Below are positions 22,999 through 31,990 of a stretch of DNA of 64,000 bases, piece after piece. The stretch comes from Streptomyces nitrosporeus (GTDB lineage Bacteria; Actinomycetota; Actinomycetes; Streptomycetales; Streptomycetaceae). A model generated the notes under the pieces. The model was not told the DNA's origin, made no database searches, and was given only the letters and a program-made list of their open reading frames with translations. A program made the translations under genes and the position numbers. Numbering within the stretch: the stretch's first letter is position 1; every line of letters begins with the position of its first letter. The stretch covers positions 3,472,001 through 3,536,000 of the forward strand of contig NZ_CP023702.1 in the NCBI RefSeq assembly GCF_008704555.1. Reading direction: 5' to 3'.

Positions 22999-23763
22999 GT
23001 GGACACCTCCGACACGCCCCGGCCGCAGGGCACACCCGCCCCCGGCGCCCCGCCCGGCCGTCCTCCCGGCGGCGTCCTCCCGGCGCAAGGGACCGGCGCC
23101 CCCTACGACGCGGTGCTCTGCGACCTGGACAACGTCGTCCGTTTCTACGACCTGACCCGCCTCTCCGAGCTGGAGCGCGCCTACGGCCTGCCCGAGGGCA
23201 CCACCACGGGCATCGCCTACGCCCCCGGGACCGACCTTCCGCTCCTCCTCGGCCGGATCACCCCGGACGAGTGGGTCGCCGCCATCGCGTCCGGCCTCGC
23301 CGGGCGGGTCGGTGAGGAGCGGGCACGGGAGCTGGGGGAAGCCCTTCGCGGCGCGCCTTTCCGGGCGGACGAGGCGGTGGTGGCCCTGCTGCGGCGCGTA
23401 CGGGAACGGATGCCCCTGGTGCTGGTCACCAACGCCACGCTCCAGCTGGAGGAGGACCTGGCCCTTCTGGGGCTCACCGGGCTGGCGCACCACGTGGTCA
23501 GCAGCGCGCTGGAGGGCGTCGCCAAACCCGACCCCGCCATCTACCGGATCGCCGCCGCCCGGGCGGGGGTGCCCGTGGACCGGTGCCTGTTCGTCGACGA
23601 CCGTCAGGAGAACGTCGACGCGGCGGTGGCGCTCGGGATGACCGGTGTGCTCTTCCGCGAACCGGACGGCCTGCGGGGCCTGTTCGGATTCGGGTACGAC
23701 GAGGAAGCGCCCGCCCCCGCGCCCGGCGCGGGGCTCACGCCCCCGCCGACTCCTTGCGGATGA
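22999..23763 (+). CDS. HAD-superfamily (subfamily IA) hydrolase
   Basis: The 254-aa product has all four HAD motifs: DLDNVVRFYD (nucleophile Asp, DxDN), LVLVTNAT (motif II), GVAKPDPAIY (motif III Lys) and LFVDDRQENVDAA (motif IV). A helical cap lies between motifs I and II, as in phosphoglycolate phosphatase-like or epoxide hydrolase N-terminal-like members. The first 30 residues are Pro/Gly-rich and probably disordered. GAGGGA precedes the GTG. The substrate is unknown. The 3' end overlaps the convergent TetR gene by 29 bp. Confidence 0.88.
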   Translation: MDTSDTPRPQGTPAPGAPPGRPPGGVLPAQGTGAPYDAVLCDLDNVVRFYDLTRLSELERAYGLPEGTTTGIAYAPGTDLPLLLGRITPDEWVAAIASGLAGRVGEERARELGEALRGAPFRADEAVVALLRRVRERMPLVLVTNATLQLEEDLALLGLTGLAHHVVSSALEGVAKPDPAIYRIAAARAGVPVDRCLFVDDRQENVDAAVALGMTGVLFREPDGLRGLFGFGYDEEAPAPAPGAGLTPPPTPCG

Positions 23764-24511
23764 GCTCCTCCACGCCGTCCAGCAACCGCTCCAGGCCGAA
23801 CACGAACTCGTAGTCGGGGTCGTCCGGTTCGGTCATGATGTCGGCCTCCAGCAGCCGGACCAGCGCCGGGTGCCGTACCGGGTCGACGAGCCGCTTGAGC
23901 GTGCGTTCCCAGCGGGCCATGACCTCCTCGGCGGGCACGCCCTCCCGCTCCACGGCGGCGGCGATGTCGCTCATCAGCAGCGCGTCGTTCCGTACGAGGC
24001 CGGACACCAGCAGGATCACGGAGATCTTGGACCCCTCGGTGAGTCCGCTGTCCGACAGCGCCTGGAGGCCCTGTTCCCACCAGGCCACCGAGTGGGGGCT
24101 GGCGGGCGGGCCCGTGATCGGGATGCGCAGGGCCCACAGGTTGCGGTGGTACATGCGCCGCTGGGCCCACGCCCATTCGACGAGCGCCTCGCGCCAGCCC
24201 GCGCCCGACACCAGGGCCGGGAGCGGTTCGGGCTCGCCCATGGCCGCCTCCTGCATGAGGAGGTAGAGCTCCTCCTTCGCGGAGACGTAGCGGTAGAGCG
24301 CCATCGTCGACACGCCGAGTTCCTTGGCGACCCGCCCCATGGAGACGGCCGCCAGCCCCTCGGACGCGGCCACGCCCACGGCCGCCGTGACGATCCGGTC
24401 CAGCGTGAGCCCCGGCTTGGGCCCCTTGACCGGGCGCTCCCGGAGCCCCCAGGCGGCTTCGATGCTCGCCGGCAGCCCCGTTTCCCCGGATGTGCCGCTC
24501 TTGTCCGTCAC
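23735..24511 (-). CDS. TetR-family regulator of the adjacent ABC exporter
   Basis: The 258-aa product has an N-terminal extension, a TetR helix-turn-helix at about 34-80 (LDRIVTAAVGVAASEGLAAVSMGRVAKELGVSTMALYRYVSAKEELYLLM) and a TetR_C domain of the TetR/tetracycline-type class (WREALVEWAWAQRRMYHRNLWAL). It is divergent from a DrrAB-like ABC transporter, so it is its likely repressor. The start is GTG 24511. Confidence 0.92.
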   Translation of the reverse strand: MTDKSGTSGETGLPASIEAAWGLRERPVKGPKPGLTLDRIVTAAVGVAASEGLAAVSMGRVAKELGVSTMALYRYVSAKEELYLLMQEAAMGEPEPLPALVSGAGWREALVEWAWAQRRMYHRNLWALRIPITGPPASPHSVAWWEQGLQALSDSGLTEGSKISVILLVSGLVRNDALLMSDIAAAVEREGVPAEEVMARWERTLKRLVDPVRHPALVRLLEADIMTEPDDPDYEFVFGLERLLDGVEELIRKESAGA

Positions 24512-24560
24512 CGCATGCCGCCCTCTCCCCGCGCAGTCTTGACCCTCATCCTAGATTTGC

Positions 24561-24592
24561 GTATTACTTACACAGTAACGCGTATGTCATAC
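24561..24592. promoter_or_regulatory. Dyads in the TetR-drrAB divergent promoter
   Basis: An AT-rich patch holds TTAC (24564-24567) facing GTAA (24575-24578). It also holds the perfect dyad GTATG-T-CATAC at 24582-24592. These are candidate TetR operators. Confidence 0.45.
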
Positions 24593-24628
24593 ACAGAAGC
24601 ATGCGGGAACCGAAGGGGGGTCTCCGTG

Positions 24629-25615
24629 ATGACGGAGACGATGATCGAGGCCCACGGCCTCACCAAGTCCTACGGAAAGCCGTCCGCCCGCGTCCGGGTC
24701 CTGGACGGCCTCGGCCTGCGGGTGCCCCGGGCCGAGGTGTTCGCCCTGCTCGGGCCCAACGGCGCGGGCAAGACCACCACGGTCCGCATCCTGGCCACCC
24801 TGTCCACCGCCGACTCCGGCACCGCGCGCGTCGCCGGGTACGACGTCGTCGCCGACCGGCGCGAGGTGCGCCGTTCGATCAGCCTGACCGGTCAGTACGC
24901 CGCCGTGGACGAGACCCAGACCGGCGAGGAGAACCTGCGGATGACGGCCCGGCTGGCCGGTCTGTCACGCGCGGAGGCGGGGCGCCGCGCCGATGAACTG
25001 CTCGCCCGCTTCGGCCTCACCGAAGCGGCCCGCCGCCAGGTACGCACGTACTCCGGCGGGATGCGCCGGCGCCTGGACCTCGCGGCCGGGCTGACCGGTT
25101 CTCCCGAGCCGGCCGTCTTCTTCCTGGACGAGCCCACCACGGGGCTGGACCCGCGCAGCCGCAGGGAGCTGTGGCAGGTCGTCACCGATCTGGCCGGCCG
25201 GGGCGCCACCGTACTGCTCACCACCCAGTACCTGGAGGAGGCCGACCGGCTGGCCGACCGGATCGCCGTCCTGGACCACGGGCGGATCGTCGCCGAGGGC
25301 ACCCCCGAGGCGCTGAAGTCCAAGGTCCCCGGCCACCGTCTCGACCTGGTCCTCACCGGCCGGGACGCCTACACCCGCCTCGCCGGCCGCGCCGTGACCC
25401 ACTCCCCCGCCACCCTCACCCTGGGCCTGCCCACCGACGGCACGGCCGCCCATGTACGCGCCCTGCTCGACGAGGTGGACCCGGACCGCAGGGACGTGGC
25501 CCGCTTCTCCCTGCACGGCGCGAGCCTCGACGACGTGTTCCTGGCCCTCACCGGCCACCACGCCCCGCGGACCGGCCCGGCGGCCGGCACCACGAAGGAG
25601 TCCAGCCATGTCTGA
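24629..25615 (+). CDS. Daunorubicin-resistance-type ABC transporter, ATP-binding protein
   Basis: The 328-aa product is a DrrA-class ATPase. It has Walker A GPNGAGKTTT (about 45-54), Q-loop LTGQYAAVDE, signature YSGGMRRRLDLA, Walker B VFFLDEPTTGLDPRS and H-loop-region TTQYLEEADRLADR (Gln instead of His, as in DrrA). The C-terminal DrrA regulatory tail includes VARFSLHGASLDDVFLALTGH. It pairs with the permease that starts 8 nt before this stop, forming a drug exporter. AAGGGGGG lies before GTG 24626/ATG 24629. Confidence 0.94.
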   Translation: MTETMIEAHGLTKSYGKPSARVRVLDGLGLRVPRAEVFALLGPNGAGKTTTVRILATLSTADSGTARVAGYDVVADRREVRRSISLTGQYAAVDETQTGEENLRMTARLAGLSRAEAGRRADELLARFGLTEAARRQVRTYSGGMRRRLDLAAGLTGSPEPAVFFLDEPTTGLDPRSRRELWQVVTDLAGRGATVLLTTQYLEEADRLADRIAVLDHGRIVAEGTPEALKSKVPGHRLDLVLTGRDAYTRLAGRAVTHSPATLTLGLPTDGTAAHVRALLDEVDPDRRDVARFSLHGASLDDVFLALTGHHAPRTGPAAGTTKESSHV

Positions 25616-26393
25616 GACCGCTCCGGCCGCCCCCGGCCTCCTCACCCACGCCGCCGTCATGACGGGCCGCAGCCTGCGCATCAGCCGCCGCAACCTCGAC
25701 GCCGTGCTCACGGCGATGACGCTGCCGGTCATGATGATGCTGGTCTTCGTCTACTTCTTCGGCGGAGCCATCGAGACCGGGACCGCGTACGACTCGTACG
25801 TCATGTACGTCGTCCCCGGGGTGCTGCTCCTCTGCGTGGGCTTCGGTTCGGCGAACACCGCGATGGCGGTGAGCGAGGACATGAAGGGCGGCGTCATCGA
25901 CCGCTTCCGCACCCTGGACGTCGGCGGGACACCGGTCCTGGCCGGCCACGTCCTGGCGAGCACCGTACGCAACCTGGTCTCCACCACCCTCGTCTTCGGC
26001 GTCGCCCTCGCCATCGGCTTCCGCCCCGCCGCCACCCCCGGCGGCTGGTTCGCCCTCGCCGGGGTGCTCCTCGCCTACGTCGTCGCCCTCTCCTGGTTCG
26101 CCGCCGCCCTCGGCCTGCTCGCCCGCTCCCCGGAAGCGGCCGGCGGCTTCACCTTCTTCATGTCGTTCCTGCCCTACCCCAGCAGCGCGTTCGTCCCCGT
26201 CGACTCGATGCCCGGCTGGCTGCACGGCTTCGCCGACCACCAGCCCGTCACCCCGGCCATCGAGTCCCTGCGCGGCCTGCTGCTGGACCGGCCGGTGGGC
26301 GGCGCCCCCTGGATCGCGCTCGCCTGGGCCGCCGGAATCCTCGCGGTGGCGATCGGACTGTCGGGGGTGCTGTTCCGGCTGCGGACCCGGTGA
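25608..26393 (+). CDS. ABC-2 type exporter permease (DrrB-like)
   Basis: The 261-aa product has six hydrophobic helices and the ABC-2 pattern: SLRISRRNLDAVLTAMTLPVMMMLVFVYFFGGAI, YVMYVVPGVLLLCVGFGSANTAMAVSEDMKGGVIDRFRTLDV, and FLPYPSSAFVPVDSMPGWLHGFADHQPVTPAIESLRGLLLD. Two subunits would form the pore for a hydrophobic substrate exported by the upstream ATPase. The gene overlaps the ATPase gene by 8 nt. Confidence 0.93.
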   Translation: MSETAPAAPGLLTHAAVMTGRSLRISRRNLDAVLTAMTLPVMMMLVFVYFFGGAIETGTAYDSYVMYVVPGVLLLCVGFGSANTAMAVSEDMKGGVIDRFRTLDVGGTPVLAGHVLASTVRNLVSTTLVFGVALAIGFRPAATPGGWFALAGVLLAYVVALSWFAAALGLLARSPEAAGGFTFFMSFLPYPSSAFVPVDSMPGWLHGFADHQPVTPAIESLRGLLLDRPVGGAPWIALAWAAGILAVAIGLSGVLFRLRTR

Positions 26394-26475
26394 CGGCCGC
26401 CGGGGTACGGGCCGCCCAGCCCCTCACCGGGGCCGGACCCCGCGGGCGCCGGCCGGCCCGTGAACCGGCCGCCGG

Positions 26476-27726
26476 TCAGAACATGTCCGGGCACCAGGCC
26501 CGCCGCTCGGCCCGGAAGACCGCGTCCGCCGACCGGACGGCACCGGGGCGGAGCTCCTCGACGCCGCCCAGTGCCGCGAGCCGCAGCGCCGACTCGTCGC
26601 CGAGGTAGAGCGTGGCCAGTTCGGTGGCGCCCAGGGCGAGATCCGCGCTCCGCGTCGTGGGAACACAGGAGGCACCGGACGGGGAGACGTCCAGCCGGAA
26701 CCGGCCGCCGGCCAGGCCCGCCTCGTCCCGGACGTCCAGCACCAGGGACGCCTCGGCCGCGTAGGAGCGCGCCTCCAGCGCGCGCGGGACGTCCAGGAGG
26801 CGCAGCCACAGCCAGTCCGCGTAGGTCACGACCCGCGCTGCCCGGGGGTCGGGGAGGAAGAAGGGCAGCAGGTCGTCCGGCGCGCGGTATCCGGTACGGA
26901 CGGTGGTGACCCAGTCGATCGAGCAGACGAACCGCCACAGGGCGCGCTCCGCCGCCGGGGTGGCCGCGATCAGTTCACGTACCGTCGCCTTGTTCAGCGG
27001 CTGCTTCGCGTCGCCCCACCGGTCGTCCGCCCGGTAGACGAGCAACCCGTCCACCTCGCCGTCCGCCGACCGGTACATCGCGTAGAACGGCTCCGTCCAC
27101 GCCTCGTACGACGGCACGCCGATCCCCGTACCGCGCTGCCACCAGTGCTCGTCACGGCTGACGAACCCGTGCCTGCGGGCGGCCAGGCGCTCGTGCAGGA
27201 CCGGTCCCAGCTTGCGTACGGTGCCGCCGTCCACCAGGTCGATGCTGCCGCCGTCCGCCCCGTCCGGGACCGGGCGGTGCGGGTCCAGGCCGGTCCGGGG
27301 GACGTCGATCTCCCACTCGGTCGCCCAGGCCGAGGGGCCGAACCCGTACCGCCCGTAGATCGGGTACTCCGCCGCGATCAGCGAGGCCACCACCTCGCCC
27401 CGCTCCCGGGCGGCCGCCAGGTCCGCCGCCATCATCCGGCCCAGCAGACCGCGGCGGCGGTGCGTGGGTGACACCGTCACGGCCGTGATCGCGTCGGCCG
27501 GCACCCGGGCACCGCCGACCACCGTCAGTTCCTGGGCGAAGGAACGGAAGGTCGCCACACACCGCCCGGCGTCGAACACCCCCTGCACGCGCGGCAGATC
27601 GGTCCGGGCGAGGTTCACCTCGACGTCCTCCTCCGTCGCCCTGTACGGACGTAGGAAACCGGTCTCCACGCCTCGCATCCAGTCGGGGAGGTCGGCGGCG
27701 GAGACGGCACGCGGATCAAGGCTCAT
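26476..27726 (-). CDS. Eis-like GNAT acetyltransferase with sterol-carrier domain
   Basis: The 416-aa product is an Eis/SAV2555-like enzyme of three parts. It begins with a GNAT domain with [29 protein letters not shown] (acetyl-CoA site, about 78-106) and [12 protein letters not shown] second GNAT-like domain (about 150-290) follows, then a C-terminal SCP2-like domain (about 310-416). The terminal carboxylate (here Phe416) is catalytic in Eis. In mycobacteria Eis acetylates aminoglycosides at many positions; the native substrate here is unknown. A TAGCGT box seven nt before the ATG predicts a leaderless transcript. Confidence 0.92.
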   Translation of the reverse strand: MSLDPRAVSAADLPDWMRGVETGFLRPYRATEEDVEVNLARTDLPRVQGVFDAGRCVATFRSFAQELTVVGGARVPADAITAVTVSPTHRRRGLLGRMMAADLAAARERGEVVASLIAAEYPIYGRYGFGPSAWATEWEIDVPRTGLDPHRPVPDGADGGSIDLVDGGTVRKLGPVLHERLAARRHGFVSRDEHWWQRGTGIGVPSYEAWTEPFYAMYRSADGEVDGLLVYRADDRWGDAKQPLNKATVRELIAATPAAERALWRFVCSIDWVTTVRTGYRAPDDLLPFFLPDPRAARVVTYADWLWLRLLDVPRALEARSYAAEASLVLDVRDEAGLAGGRFRLDVSPSGASCVPTTRSADLALGATELATLYLGDESALRLAALGGVEELRPGAVRSADAVFRAERRAWCPDMF

Positions 27727-27733
27727 GTGGCAC

Positions 27734-27739
27734 ACGCTA
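27734..27739 (-). promoter_or_regulatory. -10 element of leaderless Eis-like gene
   Basis: TAGCGT on the minus strand ends 7 nt before ATG 27726. ACGACA about 18 nt further upstream may be the -35 box. Confidence 0.5.
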
Positions 27740-27837
27740 GGCACTCGGCACCCTGCCTGTCGTGCGTTTTCCCGCACCTCGTGCCCGCACCCGGCCGGCC
27801 CCGCGGAAGAAGGGGTGCCCCGGGGGCGCCCCGCCCC

Positions 27838-28821
27838 TCAGAACGCCGCGCGGATCTCCCCGACCTCCGCGGCGCCGCCCGTCAGCGGTGCCCGGCCGAT
27901 CCGGGCGACCACCGGGGCGTCGACGCCCAGCAGTCCGAGCGCGCGGGCCAGCACCGGGCCGAGCGCACGCGTCGAACCGTCGTCGATCTTGAAAGCCAGC
28001 GCCCGCCCGTCCGGCAGCGCCACCGCCTGGACCGCCTCGGCGCCCATCTTGGACAGCACGCCCGGCACCTCACGCATCAGCCAGGTGTCCGGCCGCCGGG
28101 TGCCCGCCACGTACTCCGGGTGGGCCCGCATCGCGTCCGCGACCCGGCGCTCGGCCGAGCCCGGCGCGGCGGTGACGAAGGTGCGGAAGGCGCGGGCCAG
28201 GCCCACCAGGCCGATCGCCATCAGCGGCGCACCGCAGCCGTCCGTGCCGACCGCCGCGACCGGCTCGCCCGCCGCCTCCGCGACGACCTGGCAGGTCAGC
28301 CGCTGCAAGGGGTGGGCCGGGTCGAGGTAGCCGGCCGTGTCCCAGCCGTTGCGCACGCAGACGGCGAGCATCGCCGCGTGCTTGCCCGAGCAGTTCATGG
28401 TGAGCGGCTCGCGCACCCGCCCGGCGGCGAGGTACGCCTCCGCCTCCACCGGGTCCAGCGGCAGATCGGGCGGGGTCCGCAGGTCCTCCGGGGTCAGGCC
28501 GTGCTCGGAGAGCATCGTGCGGACCAGGTCGAGGTGGAAGGCCTCGCCGGAGTGGCTCGCCGCGGCCAGCGCCAGCCGCTCCCCCGACAGGTCGAGGCCG
28601 GCCCGCAGGATCGCGGCGGCCTGCATCGGCTTGTTGCACGAGCGCGGGAAGACGGGGGCCGCGGGGTCGCCGAGGGCCAGTTCGACACTCCCGTCCGCCG
28701 CCAGGACGACCAGCGACCCCCGGTGGTGGCCCTCCGTGAAACCGGACCGTACGACCTCGGCCAGAACCGGCGGCGCGGAAGAGACGAAGGAGGAGCGCGA
28801 CGGGGATGTCGGGGATGTCAT
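27838..28821 (-). CDS. Asparaginase, thermolabile type II family
   Basis: The 327-aa product belongs to the asparaginase II family (Rhizobium-type), unrelated to the classical AnsA/AnsB fold. Its signature blocks are PVFPRSCNKPMQAAAIL (Ser and Lys of the active site, about 57-73), LALAAASHSGEAFH, LTMNCSGKHAAMLAVC, AVGTDGCGAPLMAIGL and LMREVPGVLSKMGAEAVQA. It should convert asparagine to aspartate and ammonia in the cytoplasm. It lies upstream of rsiG, in reversed order of transcription, and is co-directional with it. Confidence 0.9.
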   Translation of the reverse strand: MTSPTSPSRSSFVSSAPPVLAEVVRSGFTEGHHRGSLVVLAADGSVELALGDPAAPVFPRSCNKPMQAAAILRAGLDLSGERLALAAASHSGEAFHLDLVRTMLSEHGLTPEDLRTPPDLPLDPVEAEAYLAAGRVREPLTMNCSGKHAAMLAVCVRNGWDTAGYLDPAHPLQRLTCQVVAEAAGEPVAAVGTDGCGAPLMAIGLVGLARAFRTFVTAAPGSAERRVADAMRAHPEYVAGTRRPDTWLMREVPGVLSKMGAEAVQAVALPDGRALAFKIDDGSTRALGPVLARALGLLGVDAPVVARIGRAPLTGGAAEVGEIRAAF

Positions 28822-28833
28822 GGGGGCTGGTGG

Positions 28834-28869
28834 CCTTCCGGAGACGGGACGGAACCCGCCTCCGGAAGG
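28834..28869 (-). terminator. Terminator downstream of rsiG
   Basis: CCTTCCGGAG and CTCCGGAAGG form a perfect 10-bp stem with a 16-nt loop, directly after the rsiG stop codon on the minus strand. Confidence 0.6.
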
Positions 28870-28875
28870 ATCACT

Positions 28876-29685
28876 TCAGGCCAGCAGGTCGTCTACTTGT
28901 GCTTCACCGTCACGGTACCTGCGGGCGATCTCCGCACTGCAATCGTCGACCGTCCGCTGGAGCCGGTGGCGGCGCCGCGAGACCTGCCGCTCGTAGCCGA
29001 CCAGCCGCCCCATCGCCGACGCCAGCTCCTCGTCCGTCCGGGCCCGCAGATCGGAGAGTCCCACCTCGGCCAGGGTGTCCGCCGCCAGCTGCCGGTACTC
29101 GTCGCTGCGCGGCGTGGTGAGGGTGACGTGCCGCACCGAGGAGCGGTGCACGGACGGGGCGTCGGCGAGGATCTCCGACAACCGGTCCACCACCGGCGTC
29201 TGCGGACCGGTGCGGCGGGCGAGCTCCGCCCGCAGGATGTCGATCCGGCCCTGCACCAGCCGGCGTACGTAACTGAGGTCCGCCTCGTCCCGCCGGGCGT
29301 CGCGGCACACGGTACGCAGCTCCGGCAGCCCCAGACCGCCGAACCCCGCCTGCGGCAGCGCCGCTCCCGTCCCCTCCGCGGAGGGGACGGGAGCCCCGGG
29401 TGCCCCGAGGGCTCCGGGAGTTTCGGGCGCTCCGTGGGCTCCGGGGGTTTCGGGGGCTCCGGGGGTTTCGGGGGCTCCCGCCGCTCCTCCGCTGCCCGCC
29501 GTCTGCCCCGGCACGTGCAGCGGGCCGGGCTGCTGCACCGGCAGCGGCACGGCCGCCGGAAGAGGCGCGGGCCGCTGGTCCGGTCCGGGCGCGGCACCGG
29601 TTCGCTGTACGGGTGGCCGCAAGGTACCGGCAGTACGTGTCACCGGCACGGCGCCGGGCGATGGCCCGGTTCCCTGTGTACTCAT
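28876..29685 (-). CDS. rsiG: c-di-GMP-binding anti-sigma-WhiG factor RsiG
   Basis: RsiG holds the sporulation sigma factor WhiG inactive when loaded with c-di-GMP. The 269-aa product shows both copies of its ligand motif E(x3)S(x2)R(x3)Q(x3)D. The first is E134, S138, R141, Q145, D149 ([19 protein letters not shown]). The second is E232, S236, R239, Q243, D247 ([19 protein letters not shown]). The region between is helical, consistent with the antiparallel coiled coil. The first 110 residues are Pro/Gly/Ala-rich with APETPG repeats and are probably disordered. ATG 29685 follows GGGGACGG. It is divergent from dtd. Confidence 0.94.
   Translation of the reverse strand: MSTQGTGPSPGAVPVTRTAGTLRPPVQRTGAAPGPDQRPAPLPAAVPLPVQQPGPLHVPGQTAGSGGAAGAPETPGAPETPGAHGAPETPGALGAPGAPVPSAEGTGAALPQAGFGGLGLPELRTVCRDARRDEADLSYVRRLVQGRIDILRAELARRTGPQTPVVDRLSEILADAPSVHRSSVRHVTLTTPRSDEYRQLAADTLAEVGLSDLRARTDEELASAMGRLVGYERQVSRRRHRLQRTVDDCSAEIARRYRDGEAQVDDLLA
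29395..29480. repeat. Repeats encoding APETPGA units of RsiG
   Basis: Degenerate 15-18-bp repeats such as GGGGGTTTCGGGGGCTCC occur several times and code the Pro/Gly/Ala segment. Copy number is likely to vary. Confidence 0.65.
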
Positions 29686-29787
29686 GCTGTTCCGTCCCCT
29701 CGGCCGGTGCGTCGGCACACCGACACCGTGCATGGTGCCACTACGGAGGGTGCTCGTGCAGGTGCTCTGTACCCGTTCGGCCCAAGA

Positions 29788-29793
29788 TAGGTT
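29788..29793 (+). promoter_or_regulatory. -10 element of leaderless dtd
   Basis: TAGGTT ends 7 nt before ATG 29801. No Shine-Dalgarno sequence is present. Confidence 0.55.
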
Positions 29794-29800
29794 GGTCTGT

Positions 29801-30250
29801 ATGCGTGCAGTGATACAGCGGGTGGACGGTGCGAGCGTCACCGTCGCGGGCGCCGGGGACGACCCGGCCACGGCCGGGACGGTCGGCGAGATCATCGGTG
29901 AGGGGCTGTGTGTGCTGGTGGGAGTCACCCACGGGGACACCGCCGAGAAGGCGGCACAGCTCGCCCGGAAGCTCTGGACCCTGCGGATCCTGGACGGTGA
30001 GAAGTCCTGCTCGGACGTGAACGCGCCGCTCCTGGTCATCTCGCAGTTCACGCTCTACGGGGACGCCAGGAAGGGCCGCAGGCCCACCTGGAACGCCGCC
30101 GCGCCCGGCGACGTCGCCGAGCCGCTCGTCGACGAGGTCGTGGCGCGGCTGCGCGCGCTGGGGGCACGGGTGGAGACGGGCCGGTTCGGGGCGGACATGC
30201 GGGTCTCGCTCACCAACCACGGCCCGTTCACCGTGCTCGTCGAGGTGTGA
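29801..30250 (+). CDS. dtd: D-aminoacyl-tRNA deacylase
   Basis: Dtd releases D-amino acids wrongly attached to tRNA. The 149-aa length is standard. MRAVIQRV at the start, the catalytic [17 protein letters not shown] (about 76-92) and the substrate-specificity loop [13 protein letters not shown] (the cross-subunit NxGPxT motif) are all present. The enzyme works as a homodimer in the cytoplasm. Confidence 0.96.
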   Translation: MRAVIQRVDGASVTVAGAGDDPATAGTVGEIIGEGLCVLVGVTHGDTAEKAAQLARKLWTLRILDGEKSCSDVNAPLLVISQFTLYGDARKGRRPTWNAAAPGDVAEPLVDEVVARLRALGARVETGRFGADMRVSLTNHGPFTVLVEV

Positions 30251-30307
30251 CCGGCCGGGCCCCGGCGCCCGGTGCCCCGGCCCGACGCCACCGCGCCGGG
30301 CCGGGGC

Positions 30308-30351
30308 CTACGGTCCTGGAGGCCGGGGCTTTCGGTCCTGGAGGCCGGTGC
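30308..30351. repeat. 22-bp tandem repeat before the ygfZ-like stop
   Basis: Units at 30308-30329 and 30330-30351 share CGGTCCTGGAGGCCGG. A third partial unit begins at the TAG stop (30352) of the ygfZ-like gene. Confidence 0.75.
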
Positions 30352-31317
30352 CTACGGTTCGACGACCGTCTCCTGGGCGGCCGCCGTGTCACCCGCGATC
30401 AGCTCCGCGTCGACCGGGACGTTCCGCTTGACCAGGGCCAGGGCAATGGGGCCCAGCTCGTGGTGGCGGGCCGAGGTGGTGACGAAGCCGAGCCGGCGGC
30501 CCTCCTCCCCGTCGGCCGCCAGCCGCAGCGGGGTGCCGGGGCCCGGCAGGTGCACCTCGCTGCCGTCCAGGTGCAGGAAGACCAGGCGGCGGGGCGGCTT
30601 CCCCAGGTTGTGGACGCGCGCGACGGTCTCCTGCCCCCGGTAACAGCCCTTCTGGAGGTGAACGGCCGTACCGATCCAGCCCAGTTCGTGCGGGATGGTG
30701 CGATGGTCGGTCTCGAAACCGAGACGCGGCCGGTGCGCCTCCACGCGCAGCGCCTCGTACGCCAGGATCCCGGCGGCCGGGCCGTTCGCGGCGGCGTACG
30801 CCTCCAGGCCGGCACGGGGGAGGAACAGGTCACGGCCGTGTGCCGTCTCGCGTACGGTCACGCCGTCGGGCACCGGGGCGATGGAACCGGCCGGCAGGTG
30901 CACCACGGCGAAGTCGGCGGTGCGGTCGGCGACCTCCACCCGGTAGAAGAACTTCATCGACTCCAGATAGGCGATCAGTTCGTCCCGGGTCCCCGGCTCG
31001 ACGTGCATCCACACCGTGGCGCCGTCGTCGACCAGGTAGAGGGCGTGCTCGATGTGGCCGTTGGCGGACAGGATCAGCGCCTCGGTCGCCCGGCCGGGTT
31101 CGAGGTCGCTGACGTGCTGGGTGAGCAGCAGGTGCAGCCAGGTCAGCCGGTCGTCGCCGGTGACCGTGACGACACCGCGGTGCGAGAGGTCGACCAGGCC
31201 GCTGCCGTCGGCGAGCGCGCGTTGCTCACGGAACAGGTCGCCGTAGTGCGCGGCGACGCCTTCGTCGCGCCCCTCGGCGGGAACGGCGCCGGGCAGGGAC
31301 AGCAGGGGACTCTTCAT
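30352..31317 (-). CDS. ygfZ: YgfZ/GcvT-like folate-binding Fe-S assembly protein
   Basis: YgfZ proteins bind tetrahydrofolate and help repair or assemble certain Fe-S enzymes, including tRNA methylthiolase. The 321-aa product has the GcvT fold and the hallmark KGCYRGQETVAR (about 225-236), with the reactive Cys. LVDLSHRGVVTVTGDDRLTWLHLLLTQHV near the N-terminus is typical. It is upstream of no obvious Fe-S gene here. A TACGCT box ends six nt before the ATG, so it is probably leaderless. Confidence 0.92.
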   Translation of the reverse strand: MKSPLLSLPGAVPAEGRDEGVAAHYGDLFREQRALADGSGLVDLSHRGVVTVTGDDRLTWLHLLLTQHVSDLEPGRATEALILSANGHIEHALYLVDDGATVWMHVEPGTRDELIAYLESMKFFYRVEVADRTADFAVVHLPAGSIAPVPDGVTVRETAHGRDLFLPRAGLEAYAAANGPAAGILAYEALRVEAHRPRLGFETDHRTIPHELGWIGTAVHLQKGCYRGQETVARVHNLGKPPRRLVFLHLDGSEVHLPGPGTPLRLAADGEEGRRLGFVTTSARHHELGPIALALVKRNVPVDAELIAGDTAAAQETVVEP

Positions 31318-31323
31318 GCGACC

Positions 31324-31329
31324 AGCGTA
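31324..31329 (-). promoter_or_regulatory. -10 element of leaderless ygfZ-like gene
   Basis: TACGCT on the minus strand ends 6 nt before ATG 31317. Confidence 0.5.
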
Positions 31330-31453
31330 CGACCCGGCGGACCGTCCGTTACGAGGTCACCGGACGGCCCGGCGGCGCACCCGCCACGGGGCGGCGGAAC
31401 GCCCCGGCGGTCCGCTTGTCACACGCGGGCCGGACGGCCAGGGGATGCGCCCT

Positions 31454-31963
31454 TCACAGGGTGCCGGACGGTCCGGACCGAGCACCGGCCGCCGGTCCCG
31501 GCCCTTCAGCCGGGGCCTCTGTCTCAGCCTTCGCCTCCGCCCCCGCCTTCGCCGTGCAGCCGGCGCACCGGCCGAAGATCGCGAAGTGCTTCATGTCCGT
31601 GTCGAAGCCGAAGGTCTCGCGCAGCTTCTCGGTGAAGTCGCTGACCACGCCGACGTCGGCCTCCATGACGTCCCCGCAGTCCCGGCAGACCAGGTGGATG
31701 TGGTGGTGGCGGTCCGCCAGGTGGTACGTCGGGGCGCCGTGCCCGAGGTGGGCGTGACTGACCAGCCCGAGCTCCTCCAGGAGCTCCAGGGTCCGGTAGA
31801 CGGTGGAGATGTTCACCCCGGACGCGGTCTTGCGCACCTCGCCGAGGATGTCGTCGGGTGTCGCGTGTTCCAGTGTGTCGACCGCCTCCAGGACGAGCTG
31901 GCGCTGCGGCGTCAGCCGATAGCCGCGCTGCCGGAGGTCGGTCTTCCAGTCGGTGCTCACCAC
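31454..31963 (-). CDS. nur: Nickel-responsive Fur-family regulator Nur
   Basis: Nur represses nickel uptake and the Fe superoxide dismutase when nickel is present. The 169-aa product keeps the Streptomyces Nur ligands as I recall them from the structure: His70, His72 and His126 (nickel site), and His33, His86, His88 and His90 (second metal site). The winged helix is YRLTPQRQLVLEAV with ISTVYRTLELLEELGLV. CRDC and CAGC give C-terminal cysteine pairs. A Glu/Ala/Pro tail of about 25 residues extends beyond the known length. The start is GTG 31963, with GTG 31960 as an alternative. Confidence 0.93.
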   Translation of the reverse strand: MVSTDWKTDLRQRGYRLTPQRQLVLEAVDTLEHATPDDILGEVRKTASGVNISTVYRTLELLEELGLVSHAHLGHGAPTYHLADRHHHIHLVCRDCGDVMEADVGVVSDFTEKLRETFGFDTDMKHFAIFGRCAGCTAKAGAEAKAETEAPAEGPGPAAGARSGPSGTL

Positions 31964-31969
31964 ACGCCC

Positions 31970-31975
31970 AGTGTA
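31970..31975 (-). promoter_or_regulatory. -10 element of leaderless nur
   Basis: TACACT on the minus strand ends 6 nt before GTG 31963. Confidence 0.5.
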
Positions 31976-31990
31976 GGGCGGGGCGGGCGG

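Noticed and set aside
27727..29790. 687-codon plus-strand open frame opposite asparaginase and rsiG
   Set aside because: It is a shadow; both minus-strand genes have strong family motifs.
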